Origin: Saxidomus purpurata
Taxonomy: Eukaryota > Mollusca > Bivalvia > Venerida > Veneridae
Reading direction: 5' to 3'
NCBI GenBank assembly: GCA_022818135.1
Contig: JAFMSR010000002.1
Span: forward strand, 44,926,699-44,990,698
DNA length: 64,000 nucleotides
In this document: positions 22,925-34,455 of the stretch, one piece after another
Layout of the letters: each line of letters starts with the position of its first letter
How positions within the stretch are numbered: position 1 is the stretch's first letter
Notes under the pieces: generated by a model
What the model saw: only the letters and a program-made list of their open reading frames with translations
Databases searched by the model: none
What the model was told of the DNA's origin: nothing
Position numbers and translations under genes: made by a program

Positions 22925-24733
22925 ATGGCAAGCAGTTACGTAAAAACTAATGAAGAAATAAGCGGGTTCTGCTGTTCAATATGTCTGGACCAGTTTAGAG
23001 ACCCGCGATCACTGGCTTGTCTCCATACCTTCTGCGGGGAATGTATTCATGACTTTGTAACCAAGCAACAAACAAGCGGAACTATGAGGAATGGCATAGA
23101 ATGTCCACTGTGTAGGAAAGTGACGCGTATCAAAGACGTAACTGTACCACCAAAACTGTGGTCAAAGATTATGCCAGTGAATTACGCATTACAAGACATC
23201 ATTGAGGCCCTGACAAGAGATGAACATGCAAAACACATAGATACTGACGACATTTGTCACGCACATAATAAACAAATCGAGTTCTTTTGCGCCGATGAAA
23301 ATTCATTTTGCTGCAGTACGTGTGCTATAAGTAAATTAAAAGAAGGAAAGGAAGTGAACGAAATCAAAGAAATCGCTAGTAAAGAAATGGAAGAAAAGGG
23401 CCAACCGTTGCAGAAGAAAATATATGATTTATTGTTGCAGCTTAACAATGTCAAGCACTTTTTTAACAAAAAAGAAATAGATTTGGAAATCCAGTTGAAC
23501 TTGATAGATTCAGAATTGAAAGTCATTCAAGATGAGATTGTAGCAAAGATAGAGCATTCAAGAGCTTTGCTAATGTCGGAAGCAACTTGTTTGAAGGAAC
23601 AAACAATCAAACAATACGATGAACAACGTAAAAACATTGAACAATACACTTCTTCACTTGAAAAAGCTAAACATGAATTCAACACAGCTGTTCAACACAA
23701 TACACCTGAACGATTGTTTATTACTTTGCGTAAACTAGAGGACAAAGTTAATACATTACAAGCAAATATCTCCCAGCAGTTAGCCCAATTTACATGTTTT
23801 GATGTCAAACTGGGCGTTGATAAAATGGTAAATGAAGTGCTAGACGAAAGGCAGCTTCGTCTGGGTGAGCTTGTAACAAACAAGACGGTACATGATGTAA
23901 AACACCTAAAAGACTGCAGGAAAATAAGACTACGAAGAGTTGCAGTACTCGACATATTGACATCAACTCTTGAGAAACAGCCTTTATATAGCGGCATGGA
24001 TTTCCTTCCGGACGGCCGACTAGCCTTAGTAGACAATGCGAACTGGAAATTACTTATGTTAAGTAAACAGTTGCAGGTTTTAAGTAGGCATCAGTTCTCG
24101 TCACACATATTTGACATTGTCGCTGCATCGGATAACGAGCTGTTTGTTACTGGTGCTAAAAGACTAGAAAATCTTTTAATTGACAGCGATCGTGGTTTTG
24201 TACAAGTGCACACAACAACTTTAGAGTCTTGTCCGTTTTCTATTTCTATGTTGAGCAGTGACCGGTTTGTGATTGGCACGTACAGGAGTTCAACTCCAGT
24301 GCGTCTGTTATCAAAGTCCGGAACAGAAACAGATTTCGGAAGAATTACATTTCCAGAAAAGCATTGGAAAATTAATGACAGCAGATGTGCGTATGATTCA
24401 AAAGACCACATTCTTGTACTTACAGATAGATTCGACCACAGCGTTTATATATACGATACACGAATACATCATGAAACTAGGGTGAAAAATGAAATAATTG
24501 TGGAACCAAGAGGGGTTGCATTCGGTCCCTTTGGGTGCATCTTTGTGTGCAGCAGGGGAACAAATTCAGTTGTACAGTTGTCAAGATACGGGGAAGTTTT
24601 AGGGGAACACGTGCTTGATATGATGTATCCATGTACAATATGTTTTTCCAAGGACAACAAGAAAGTTGCCGTAACAAACAGTTACGCCGATGCAAAACAG
24701 TTGCAAATTTTCAAGATATCCGTCGCGGAATAG
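22925..24733 (+). CDS. TRIM-family E3 ubiquitin ligase: RING, B-box2, coiled coil and propeller-like C-terminus
   Basis: One uninterrupted coding exon of 602 residues. The RING finger is complete: C17, C20, C32, H34, C37, C40, C60, C63, so ubiquitin-ligase activity through E2 binding is expected. A B-box2 follows (C111, H114, C122, C130, C133), but the usual closing His residues are absent ('ISKLKEGKEVNEI'), so the second zinc site is probably lost. Residues ~150-290 are a long charged helical coiled coil, the normal TRIM dimerisation element. Residues ~330-602 carry repeated 'FLPDGRLALVDN' / 'FSKDNKKVAVTNS'-like strands typical of an NHL-type beta-propeller (TRIM2/3/32/56/71-like). The start ATG has a good context (AAAGATGG). 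Bivalves carry many single-exon TRIM genes, often linked to innate immunity; a role here is not shown by sequence. It converges on the CUB/LDLa gene, with stop codons 77 bp apart. Confidence 0.9.
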   Translation: MASSYVKTNEEISGFCCSICLDQFRDPRSLACLHTFCGECIHDFVTKQQTSGTMRNGIECPLCRKVTRIKDVTVPPKLWSKIMPVNYALQDIIEALTRDEHAKHIDTDDICHAHNKQIEFFCADENSFCCSTCAISKLKEGKEVNEIKEIASKEMEEKGQPLQKKIYDLLLQLNNVKHFFNKKEIDLEIQLNLIDSELKVIQDEIVAKIEHSRALLMSEATCLKEQTIKQYDEQRKNIEQYTSSLEKAKHEFNTAVQHNTPERLFITLRKLEDKVNTLQANISQQLAQFTCFDVKLGVDKMVNEVLDERQLRLGELVTNKTVHDVKHLKDCRKIRLRRVAVLDILTSTLEKQPLYSGMDFLPDGRLALVDNANWKLLMLSKQLQVLSRHQFSSHIFDIVAASDNELFVTGAKRLENLLIDSDRGFVQVHTTTLESCPFSISMLSSDRFVIGTYRSSTPVRLLSKSGTETDFGRITFPEKHWKINDSRCAYDSKDHILVLTDRFDHSVYIYDTRIHHETRVKNEIIVEPRGVAFGPFGCIFVCSRGTNSVVQLSRYGEVLGEHVLDMMYPCTICFSKDNKKVAVTNSYADAKQLQIFKISVAE

Positions 24734-24759
24734 TCAGAGTAAAACGTTGATTGTACATT

Positions 24760-24765
24760 TTTATT
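24760..24765 (-). terminator. Poly(A) signal of the CUB-LDLa gene
   Basis: TTTATT on the plus strand, i.e. AATAAA on the minus strand, about 46 bp after the stop codon at 24811. It lies only 27 bp beyond the TRIM stop codon, so the two 3' ends probably overlap. Confidence 0.6.
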
Positions 24766-24810
24766 TCTTATTTCATCTCAACGAATTTGCGACACATTTT
24801 CAGGCACCTA

Positions 24811-27800
24811 TTACTGCAATGCTTTCCAATCCAGCCTGAAACCGGCGTACTCGTCGGAGTCGTCTGATGTGAACGTCACGAATGCATGATCCCCGGGTAC
24901 TGTCATCTGTCCTGGAGAAGTATTTCCACAGAACGGACCTACAAATTATAACATTGTCGCTTTTATTCTAAATACTATTTTAAAGTCTTAAAAGTTCGAC
25001 CTTTCAACTATGAAATGTAAAAATGGTATGTTTTCAAAGCATTTAAACAATAACAAACTTTTTTTAATTGCCAGTATGCATGGTGCAAATATGCTTTTGC
25101 ATACAACGATGACTTTTGTGAGTAAATCAAATAGTCTAACATTTACTGTAAGCTTTGCATTTCTGCTATCATTTCATTTTGATACACGCAGTCAACAACA
25201 TAATGAATTGCTTCTCGGGAACAGCTAGGAGGAAAAACAAAGAACTTAACTATGTAATGAATGTAATGCTTAGTAAGAATTGTGAAACAAAATGACAATT
25301 TATAGTCTGTCTCGCCAGCTGCTACTAGTATGTTCCTTAGTTTATACTAATTTATTTTAGCTCGATTGTGAAGAAAGCTTGCAACTTATCGAGTCACTCT
25401 CGAGTCCACTTCCTGGAAAAGCCAGTACTGGTGTCATATGAGGAAGTACGGTCGTGACCCCAGTGGGGTTTGAACCCGCAAACTCCGGGAAGAGCGGCCG
25501 ACACCTTAACCTCTACACCATCGTTCCCCTTAGTATGTTACTTGATCCTTTGTAATATTTCCGGTTCTGTGACATTTACTTACACAAAATCCCTCTAATG
25601 GCCCTTTGTGGTTTTGTAATGCTTGGAAACGTACATATTTTCTAGTTTAAACAGTCGCAAAAGAGAGGGCGCAGCAGTTTTCTGTTTTGTGACGAAGCAA
25701 TTAACCATTTATATAATTATATTAGAGTGTGGGTTTGAAATTTATGATATATATTCAGCTTTATGATTGGATATTACCATGTGATGATGCAGTTCCATCA
25801 CTGCTAATTTTCACAAAGTCGAAATCGCATGTGCTGTCTGGCTCAATGTGAAAGTTGTCATCAAATTTGAATGCTATTTGCTGAAATAGAGCATGGTTAA
25901 ACAATTTGTCTTTTGTACTTCACTGTCATGCCAAGCGATACAATTCTGGAGCATTTTAGTAACATTTACGCATTTTTTATATACATGTAAACAATGAATA
26001 TTCATTTCTTATACGATGATTGCTAAACTTATTTAAGCCTTGTCTGACGAGAAATAGCATTATAGTAGACAAAAGAATGGGTTAATTCTAACATTCTGGA
26101 AAAAAACCTCACTTCCAAGAACTTAGTTATAAGATGGATTTTCTTAGTTTAATATAGTAACAAGAACTACAGACAAAATGTGTAAAAACTAAAATATTGT
26201 TATTGTCCTACCTTGGTACCTGCGGGGGCTTGCACAATGTAGGTACAGTGCACATCACTGGGGTACATGGACGGGTAGTTTGGACTGGTGATTGTTCCGG
26301 CAGATCCAGTTAGATTCAAATTGCCGCAATGCGTTGATGCTGTACAAGAAAAACATACTTGTTTGAGAACATACTGAGGTATGCTTTAACGTGCTTTCAC
26401 GTTCTCTTTGTTGTGTGGATCTGGCCCTTATACACGTATACCTGCATCTTAAGCATCTGCTAGAGTATTTTCATTTGACAGAATCTGTGTGATTCTCGTA
26501 CTTATTTCGGTAAATGTCTAGCATAATGTAACAGAATGTTATTGCCTAAAATGTTGAATAGAAATTTTAAGCGTAGTCATGTATTGCCTCGGTCAGTTCA
26601 GTTTCAAGTCAAACAATTAAGAGCTTCGGTCAGTTCAATTTCAAGTCAAACAATAAAAAGCTTCGGTCAGTTCAATTTCAAGTCAAACAATAAAGAGCTT
26701 CGGTCAGTTCAATTTCAAGTCAAATAATGAATAGCGACGTGCTATCAGATGAACAACTTTAGAAATCCTTTCACAATTTAAGGATTCATATGCTTCATAG
26801 TTTACGCGTCATGAACGCTTTGAATTTCTATCTAATATAATAGGAGACGATGACAAGAAAAGAGATGACCACGTGAAAGCACTACTATTTTGTCGTTGTA
26901 ACGCTCTTGCAATGTCCTGTTGTTGTTGTTGGTTCGTGTTGTCGCTGTCTCCGTTGGCGGAGTCGCCAACAAGACAAAACTGCTTTGATGTCGTGCAGGC
27001 AACCCCTCCAGAACAATAACACCAGCCTCCATATCAATTACGTTACATCTCCTTCAAGACAAAATGTGGTTTTACACGTATTTTATATCCAGTCACCTAG
27101 AATAAGCAACAGTACTTTCATAGTACATGTAAAGACAATGAAATTTATGATATTTCTACGAGAACCGGGTGGTTCATGCGACAGTCTACGACTCCAGTAT
27201 GGAAGAAATATTGTACAATACCATGTGTAACACAGTTTGCCGGTAATTCGTCGGAATTATCATTACAGTCGTCGTCGCCGTCACACAGCCAGTCCCTGGA
27301 TATACAGTTGGTACTATGTGGACATTTCCACTCGTCAGGCGCACCTACATGATAAAACCAGCTAGTGTCTTATATTTAGTCCAAAAAGCATTACAAAAGC
27401 AGGATAATGAAGAAAATATTGTTTAGCTCACATCTGTAAGAACTGATAACTGCTGCTTAATTTTCTTAATTGTCAAATCTTCAAAGCCTCTCAAAGGTCA
27501 AGAGAACCAAAGAAGAAAACACTAAATGATTTATAACATTATTTTGGATATTTCCTTTCATTTCGTCATGTTTACACAATAAGTACTTTATCAAACTAGG
27601 AAAACGAAACTTACATGCGCCTCCTGACGTTCCCTGGCAGTTCTGTTCATCACTATCATCACCACAATCATCATCATTATCACATCTGTAGCTGGCGTCT
27701 ATACATTTTCCGTTTGTACATTCGAACTGAGTATGGTGACACGAGTCTGAAAACAATAGCAAACATTTTCTTCTTTGCCATAAACGCATGTTTTGTTGTT

Positions 27801-30800
27801 GTTTGTTTAGGAAGTACAGCTTACTGTACAGTATACACTGTGAGTTAGTAACATACCGATAGTAAAATTAGTTACATCAAAACACTACTCAATATAAGCT
27901 CTTAAAGCAGGTTTTTTTCTCGGCTGAATACGGCTAGAGTGCCTGGTGCACCGCTTTCAAATATGAATGAATACATCGACAAATTGTGTCTTATCATTAA
28001 CGACATATTAATGAACTTTTCTAAAACGCCAATTCTCAGCACGGAATAGTTCTAAATACTTCTATTCACTTAACAGTTTCTATGTATTATATCATGACAT
28101 AAGCGTTAATTTCAGCTTCGATTGCTAACTCCTTTACAAATAAGACAATGGTTATGTTTAATGTATAAATTAAACAAACCGGTTATGGATTAAGCTAATA
28201 TAATATCAATATTAACAAGTTTGAAAGCGAATGGTCATCATTAAAGAGGCAATCCCTAAAACTGGTGTCAATGTTAATATGAGGCATTTTCTGATATATG
28301 GTGTTCATTAAAATTGTGCATTTTGTATTTACATTTGTACTTATCATTTAACGTACATTGAACACATTATTTACGTTTGCAGATAAAAAAATGTGCTAGA
28401 TGTAGCGAGTGCCCCTTTAATATGTCAATATGTGACAAACATGTGATCTGAACTAGAATCAACAGATCAAAAAATTCAAGCTAGTGTTAAGGACCATGAA
28501 TGTACATACGAATGACTTGTGTTGTACATACGAATGACTTGTATTGTACATACGAATGACTTGTATTGTACATACGAATGACTTGTATTGTACATACGAA
28601 TGACTTGTGTTGTACATACAAATGACTTGTATTGTACATACGAATGACTTGTATTGTACATACGAATGACTTGTGTTGTACATACGAATGACTTGTAGTG
28701 TACATACGAATGACTTGTATTGTACATACGAATGACTTGTATTTTACATACGAATGACTTGTATTGTACATACGAATGACTTGTATTGTACATGCGAATG
28801 ACTTGTGTTGTACATACGAATGACTTGTGTTGTAAAGTTGTAGAATATCTTGAAGCCTTGTAACTGTGTGTCTTCGTCAGTGATAAACTGCATTGTCAAG
28901 AAACGCTGAGTTGACGATATTGGGTTAAATACTGCACCACAGCTTTTTCCCAGACTTGGAGAAGATGTTGTGTTACCATCAAATAGTTCCAGATAATCAT
29001 ACGAGCATCTAAAATCGTTGAAAACAATTCTTTTTATGTAAAACATTCTGATCCAGAATGTTTTTTGTTTCAATTAATATACATTGCTAGATGTTATAAT
29101 ATGTAGGTGCTTTAACTCATTTGAGCTTGAATTGTCTTATGAGACTTGTGTCGAGGCACGGAAGGATCACAGGAGTGCGCAAAAGGGGCATTAAAGTAGT
29201 CCGTGTACACGAAACCGAACTACAAATTTATTACTAGTGGCATGATGTGCTTCTACAGACTCGTTTTATCAAATTTAAATGGAATATTTGATACGTATAA
29301 TAACAAGAGGGCCAAGATGGCCTTAAATCGCTCGCCTGAGACCTATTTATTACCATATGTTACCAAACTTCAACCCTAAACTATATATAATAAACACAAA
29401 CATTTTGTTTGGCCTTGACAAGACAAACCTTCCGACCAATTTGCATAATGATAAGCTATAAAACGTGACTTTCAGAGTACCAAAAAGGTTTTCTTCAGAA
29501 CTGACCAGGTGACCTAGTTTTTAATCCCAGGTGATCCACACAAAATATTCTGACCATTTTTTATGACCAGTATGGCATACACACATTCTTTAACCTGCCG
29601 ACAAAGTGACCTCAGATGAACAATATTCAAACTCGACCTAAATATTTATCAAGACAATCATACTGACCAAGTTTCATGGAGATCCCATGATTAAGATTAT
29701 TATTCTGATAAAGTTTCATGATGATTCGATGAAAAAATGCAACCTCTATTGTATACACAAGATTTTTCTATGCTTTGACCTCGTGATTTAGCTATTGACT
29801 CAAGATTTGCAAACTCTATCTAGCATTTATCAAGATAGAAATTCTAACAAAGTTTCATGAAGATTCAATGAAAAATACAACCTCTATTGCATACACAATG
29901 TTTTAGCATGATTTGATTGCATGACTTAGTTTTTGACCCAAGATGACCCATATTCTAACTCGATCTTGAAAGCATTAATAAAAACGCAACCTTTATTGCA
30001 TACACACGGTTTTTCTATGATTTGACCACGTGACCCAGTGTTGACCCCAGATGACCTACATTCTAATTCGACCTAGATTTTATCAAGGCAGTCATTTTGA
30101 GCAAGTTTCGTCCAGTGAAAATGTAGCCTTTATTGCATACACAAGTTTAAGTGTTGACAGACAGACACATAGACAGACAGACGACGGACACCAGGCGATC
30201 ACTTGGTGTTCAGGTGAGCTAATTAAACAGAAAATTTATAATCATTATAGTTGGTATAAAGTGAAAGTAAATTAAATCCGACGTTGAAAAAATGGGAATC
30301 ATATATGGTGCTACAGTGATAAATTCTGCCTTATATATTCATAAAGATGTATAATTTTATATATCCTGTTTTATACACTGAAATATATTGTGGGTTTTTT
30401 TCGCCGGGAAGGGCGAAAATGCGACAAAATTTAGTGGCGGGACAAAAATGCAATAAAAAATCAGAAATCAGAAATCATCCACCATAAAACCACTGTTTAT
30501 AGAATGACTTACGCTGGGTCATCTTCAACATTGAATGCTTTCGCGACTAGCTCCACATTCATGCCGACTGGTGCTTCTATCTTCCACACGCAGTTCAAGT
30601 TCTTTCCATAGTTATGACCTGCGTCATAACCACTGTGACTCGCGATTTCCCCGGTGCTCTGGGTGAAGTAGTCAGACCCACCGCATGAATATGCTCGTTT
30701 AGCTGCATAGTATAAAGAAAATATTTACAAATTTGTTTAAGCATAAATATGAGGTAATTGATATAGTTACTTCTTTTCTTTGTTAAATAAATAGTTCACA

Positions 30801-31708
30801 TAACGCAACACAAAATTATAGACATGTAAAGACGTGTTGGTACTTTTAAGTGTAGCTTAAACATCAAGTCGAGTTACGAAAATTTAGGCACTTGCGAGAC
30901 TGGTTAATTAAGGAAAAAGTGGTAAAAGGTTCTATAAAGTATTACACAAATGAAATAAATACTGCCTGCAAAAGAGCATAATAAACAGGAGTAACAACCG
31001 TTTAAAATGACCACACTTCTTTAGACATGTAGCTCTACAAGTGTGAAAAAAAAACATCATGATTTGTGCAAAAACTTATGCTGAGTTATTTCTTATAAGC
31101 AAATAACCCTAAGACCATGAAACCGAAATCTTTTAGGCCTTACTTCCTAAATAATCCTTTCTATTAGACAGATTATTAGCAGACTGGATTTGGTTTCTAC
31201 ACTGAGTTAAATTAACAAATTTCTGCAACCAATGAAAAAATAGAAATCGAACTGGTGCATGTTTTCGTTTCGGTTCAGATTAGGTGTTATAATTATGTGA
31301 AATACTCCGTTTGTTGTAATGTATTCTATCGTTTTCGGTTCGGATTCGGTTTGGATTCGGTGTATATATGAAATTGGAAAAAAACGCATGTTATTGTCGG
31401 GAGTGTGACATTGGTTGATTTTAAAGGCGAGTTATTAAAGGATCAAAGTTTGGACGCAATCCCTTTCAGTAGTTCTATTTTTGTATGCATGAGAGGAGAG
31501 GAAATTGATGTAAGAATGGAACTTTTTATGACAGTTCGATCAATTTATTTATTCAAATAACATGATATGTGACAAAGCTTTAAGTGTGGTCTTTTCTTCA
31601 ACAATTGGATCGCGAAAACTTATATTTGGAAATTTACAGAAAAAAAGACTTACCATGAAATGCTTGAGCTGACACGATACCCAGCACCGAAATAAAGAGC
31701 TTCAGCAT
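24811..31708 (-). CDS. Secreted CUB-LDLa-LDLa-CUB protein, eight coding exons
   Basis: Exons: 31708..31654, 30702..30513, 29008..28818, 27746..27615, 27344..27222, 26339..26212, 25880..25778, 24938..24811. They total 1050 nt (349 residues plus stop), with GT/AG borders throughout and consistent phases. Exon 1 is a signal peptide ([16 protein letters not shown]). CUB1 (~24-142) has its four Cys and '[11 protein letters not shown]', a calcium-binding-type motif. LDLa1 (~147-182; '[16 protein letters not shown]') and LDLa2 (~189-226; '[13 protein letters not shown]') keep the acidic calcium cage. CUB2 (~236-349) has its four Cys and ends at the stop. No protease or membrane segment is present, so it is probably an extracellular binding protein. 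All module borders are phase-1 introns, as in the CUB-CUB-LDLa-protease gene upstream on the same strand. The donor of exon 3 lies inside a 22-bp minisatellite. Ligand unknown. Confidence 0.85.
25330..25528 (-). repeat. tRNA-derived SINE in the last intron region of the CUB-LDLa gene
   Basis: Read on the minus strand: A-box-like 'TGGTGTAGAGGTTAAGG' (about 25505-25521), B-box GGGTTCAAACC (~25468-25478), then a body with 'CCAGTACTGGCTTTTCCAGG' and a tail near 25350. A second copy with the same body lies at 35038-35195 on the plus strand. Confidence 0.8.
26590..26730. repeat. 37-bp minisatellite, four copies
   Basis: The unit starts 'CGGTCAGTTCAATTTCAAGT' and ends 'AAAGAGCTT', with period 37 bp (starts at 26590, 26627, 26664, 26701). 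It lies in the intron between the LDLa2 and CUB2 exons. Confidence 0.9.
28497..28835. repeat. 22-bp minisatellite spanning the 5' splice site of CUB1 exon 2
   Basis: About fifteen copies of a 22-bp unit (plus strand 'GTACATACGAATGACTTG' plus 4 bp) abut the end of the exon at 28818. On the transcribed strand each unit contains C|GTATGT. The copy nearest the exon gives exactly the phase required to join the LDLa exon. Frames that run through the array are by-products. Confidence 0.95.
29303..30222 (+). repeat. Dispersed repeat (family F3), long copy
   Basis: It starts 'AACAAGAGGGCCAAGATGGC' and 'CGCTCGCCTGAGACC', has several internal modules ('CAAGTTTCATG.AGAT', 'TATTGCATACACA', 'TGACCCAAGATGACC'), and ends 'ACAGACAGACGACGGACACC' and 'GGTGAGCTAATT'. 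It lies in the CUB1 intron. The reverse complement lies at 35448-35970. Confidence 0.8.
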
Positions 31709-31776
31709 TGTCTAGGACTTGTTAAACTAAAGTGAGAGAAGCAAAGAAGTCAATCTCGGTGAAGTTAAACAGATGG

Positions 31777-31785
31777 CTAAATATT
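31777..31785 (-). promoter_or_regulatory. Possible TATA-like element of the CUB-LDLa gene
   Basis: ATATTTAG on the minus strand about 70 bp upstream of the ATG. The upstream protease gene has a better TATA at nearly the same distance. Weak on sequence alone. Confidence 0.25.
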
Positions 31786-32104
31786 CCTACACTAGGAGAT
31801 AAGGATGACATAAAAATGTGTCTAAAAGGAGACATTGGTGTTCAAAGTCGTAAGAAAATTGATAAGGTGTGTAAAATATTGCACCATAATGCAGACATTG
31901 CTCATGTATATGGATGTAAATATAAATCTACTCGTGAAATGAAAAAAAAACTAGCTCTAGCATGTATTTTCGCCACATTATATCATTTGAAGTGTTTTTA
32001 ATCAAAAGAAATTCAAATAACAGGCAAACAATATTAAAGATAAAAGCAGAAAATACTTCCATTGATTATTTCATTTTGTTCCCTTTGATAGTTTATAAGT
32101 CCTG
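31786..32104. other. Short AT-rich interval, no feature recognised
   Basis: An 89-codon plus-strand frame crosses this stretch (31732-32001) but has no recognisable domain or signals and starts in the upstream region of the minus-strand gene. Confidence 0.35.
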
Positions 32105-32415
32105 GTCGACCCTGGGACATCTTCCTTGGTGAACTGGCCAAGATTAATTGACATGCGCAGGTAGAAGCCGATACAAGGGAATCCAGGTACCAAACCGTAG
32201 CTCTCTTACAAATAGACCCCTTGGTTCTTTTACATACCCAATATATAGCACCGATACACGTGAGACTACCTCTTGATTTCTAACCAGTTCATTTCTAGAT
32301 GGGTTGGAAACACTAACTAGCGTTTCTGAAAGTTTCAGTGCCCCGGCCGGGATTCGAACCGTGGACCTCCGGACTCGTAGTTCAGAGCGTTTACCAATTG
32401 ACCAACGCACCACCC
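32105..32415 (-). repeat. tRNA-derived SINE, second type
   Basis: On the minus strand: 'TTGGTCAATTGGTAAACGC' (A box, ~32388-32406), then GGTTCGAATCCC (B box, ~32349-32360), then a body reaching to about 32105. The T-stem is imperfect, so it is not a functional tRNA gene. Confidence 0.65.
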
Positions 32416-32574
32416 TTTTTTTACTTCTTTCAGCATTATCATTCCCTACAGTGCCCCAACCAGCGGTCTGTTCTTCTGTGAAATAACGTGGTAAAGTGGG
32501 TCCTCCAACTAAGGCGTGATTACAATTACAAAAACCATCTCGGATTGTTACGTCTGTGAACACAAAAGAACCTA

Positions 32575-33462
32575 TCTGCATTAATCTGTAAAAGCATAAG
32601 AACCTAACTCTGTGTATCTTCTAACGCAAGATCACCTGGCTGCTTATAGTTGTAAACGCAAGAGCACTTACCTACGTGTATCTGTTTACACATAAGAACC
32701 TTCCTGCTCGTATCTACTAACGAAAAAGAACCTATCTGCTTGTATCTGAAAACGCAAGACACATAAACATAACACATAAAAACCTAACTGCGCGTATCTA
32801 CTAACGCAAGAGATCTGCTTATAACTGTAAACGCAAGAGCACCTATCTATGTGTATCTGTTAACACATAAGAACCTAACTGCGTGCATCTACTAACGCAA
32901 GAGCACCTATCTGCGTGTATCGACTAACGCAAGAGCACCTATCTATGTGTATCTGTCAACACATAAGAACCTAACTGCGCATATCTACTAACGCAAGAGA
33001 ACCTATCTGCTTGTATCTATAAACACAAGAGCACCTATCTATGCGTATCTGTTAACGCAAATATACCTATCTGCGTGTATCTGTAAACGCAAGAGCACCT
33101 ATCTGTGTGTATCTGTTAACACATAAGAACCTCACTGTGCGTATCTACTAACGCAAGAAAACCTATCTGCTTGTATCTATAAACACAAGAGCACCTATCT
33201 ATGCGTATCTGTTTACTGAAATGAGCCTAACTGTGTGTATCTTCTAACGCAAAAATACCTACCTGCTTGTATCTGTTAACGCAAGAGCACCTTTCTGTTT
33301 ATATCTGGTAACACATAAGAACCTAACTGCGCGTATCTACTAACGCAAGAGCACCTATCTGCGTGTATCTGTTAACGCAAAATAACCGAGCTGCGTGTAT
33401 CTACTAAAGCAAGAGAACCTCCCTGCGTTAATCAGTTCACGCAAGAGAACCTACCTGTTTAA
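32575..33462. repeat. 32-bp satellite array, ~27 copies
   Basis: The unit is about 32 bp: 'AACGCAAGAGCACCTATCTG' followed by 'CGTGTATCTGTT'. Two variant types alternate irregularly ('CACATAAGAACCTAACTG' and 'CGCAAGAGCACCTATCTG'), giving a rough dimeric higher-order pattern. Non-coding. Confidence 0.9.
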
Positions 33463-33489
33463 TGTTTTGTCCCTTCCCTATCTCAAATC

Positions 33490-34455
33490 AATGACATATA
33501 GTTTAACGTTACGCGTGAGCTATATCTTACCGTTATTTGTTAGCTATAGTTTATCGTGACCTGTTAGCTATAGTAAATCGTGACCTGTTAGCTATAGTTT
33601 TCCGTTTCCTGTGAGCTATAGTTAACCGTTTCCTGTTAGCTATAGTTTACCATTGCCTGTTAGCTATAGTTTACCGTTACGTGTTAGCTATAGTTTACCG
33701 TAACCTGTTAGCTATAGTTTACCGTTACCTGTTAGCTATAGTTTATCGTGACCTGTTAGCTATAGTAAATCGTGACCTGTTAGCTATAGTTTACCGTTTC
33801 CTGTGAGCTATAGTTAACCGTTACCTATTAGCTATTGTTTACCGTTACCTGTTAGCTATAGTTTACCGTTACCTGTTAGCTATAGTTAACCGTTACCTAT
33901 TAGCTATAGTTTACCGTTACCTGTTAGCTGTAGTTTACCCTTGCCTGTTAGCTATAGTTTACCGTTACCTATTAGCTATACTTAACCGTTACCTGTTAGC
34001 TACAGTTTACCGTTACCTGTTAGCTATAGTTTACCGTTACCTATTAGCTATAGTTTACCGCTACATGTTAGCTATACTTTATCATGACCTGTTAGCTATA
34101 GTTTACCGTTTCCTGTGAGCTATAGTTTACTGTTACCTGTTAGCTATAGTTTACCGTTACCTGTTAGCTACAGTTTACCGTTTCCTGTGAGCTATAGTTT
34201 ACTGTTACCTGTTAGCTATAGTTTACCGTTACCTGTTAGCTATACTTTATCATGACCTGTTAGCTATAGTTTACTGTTTCCTGTGAGCTATAGTTTACTG
34301 TTACCTGTTAGCTATAGTTTACCGTTACCTGTTAGCTATAGTTTACCGCTACATGTTAGCTATACTTTATCGTGACCTGTTAGCTATAGTTTACCGTTTC
34401 CTGTGAGCTATAGTTTACTGTTACCTGTTAGCTTTAGTTAACCGTTACCTGTTTA
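33490..34455. repeat. 24-bp satellite array, ~40 copies, with higher-order structure
   Basis: The unit is 24 bp: 'GTTACCTGTTAGCTATAG' plus 'TTTACC'. Variant units recur at multiples of 24 bp: the TTATCGTGACC unit and its AAATCGTGACC neighbour repeat 192 bp apart, and TTATCATGACC units repeat 168 bp apart. This shows block duplication. Only about 30 bp separate it from the 32-bp array. Confidence 0.95.

Noticed and set aside
28459..29073. Overlapping minus-strand frames of ~75-109 codons with [17 protein letters not shown] repeats
   Set aside because: They are read-through of the 22-bp minisatellite; only the part before 28818 is a supported exon.
31732..32001. 89-codon plus-strand basic frame
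   Set aside because: No domain, start context or splice evidence; it begins 24 bp from the minus-strand gene's ATG and is probably chance.
32349..32415. Possible functional tRNA gene
   Set aside because: A and B boxes are present, but T and acceptor stems do not pair properly and SINE body sequence follows.
32144..32581. 145-codon minus-strand frame
   Set aside because: It crosses a SINE head (the 'STVRIPAG' stretch is the translated B box) and has no domain.
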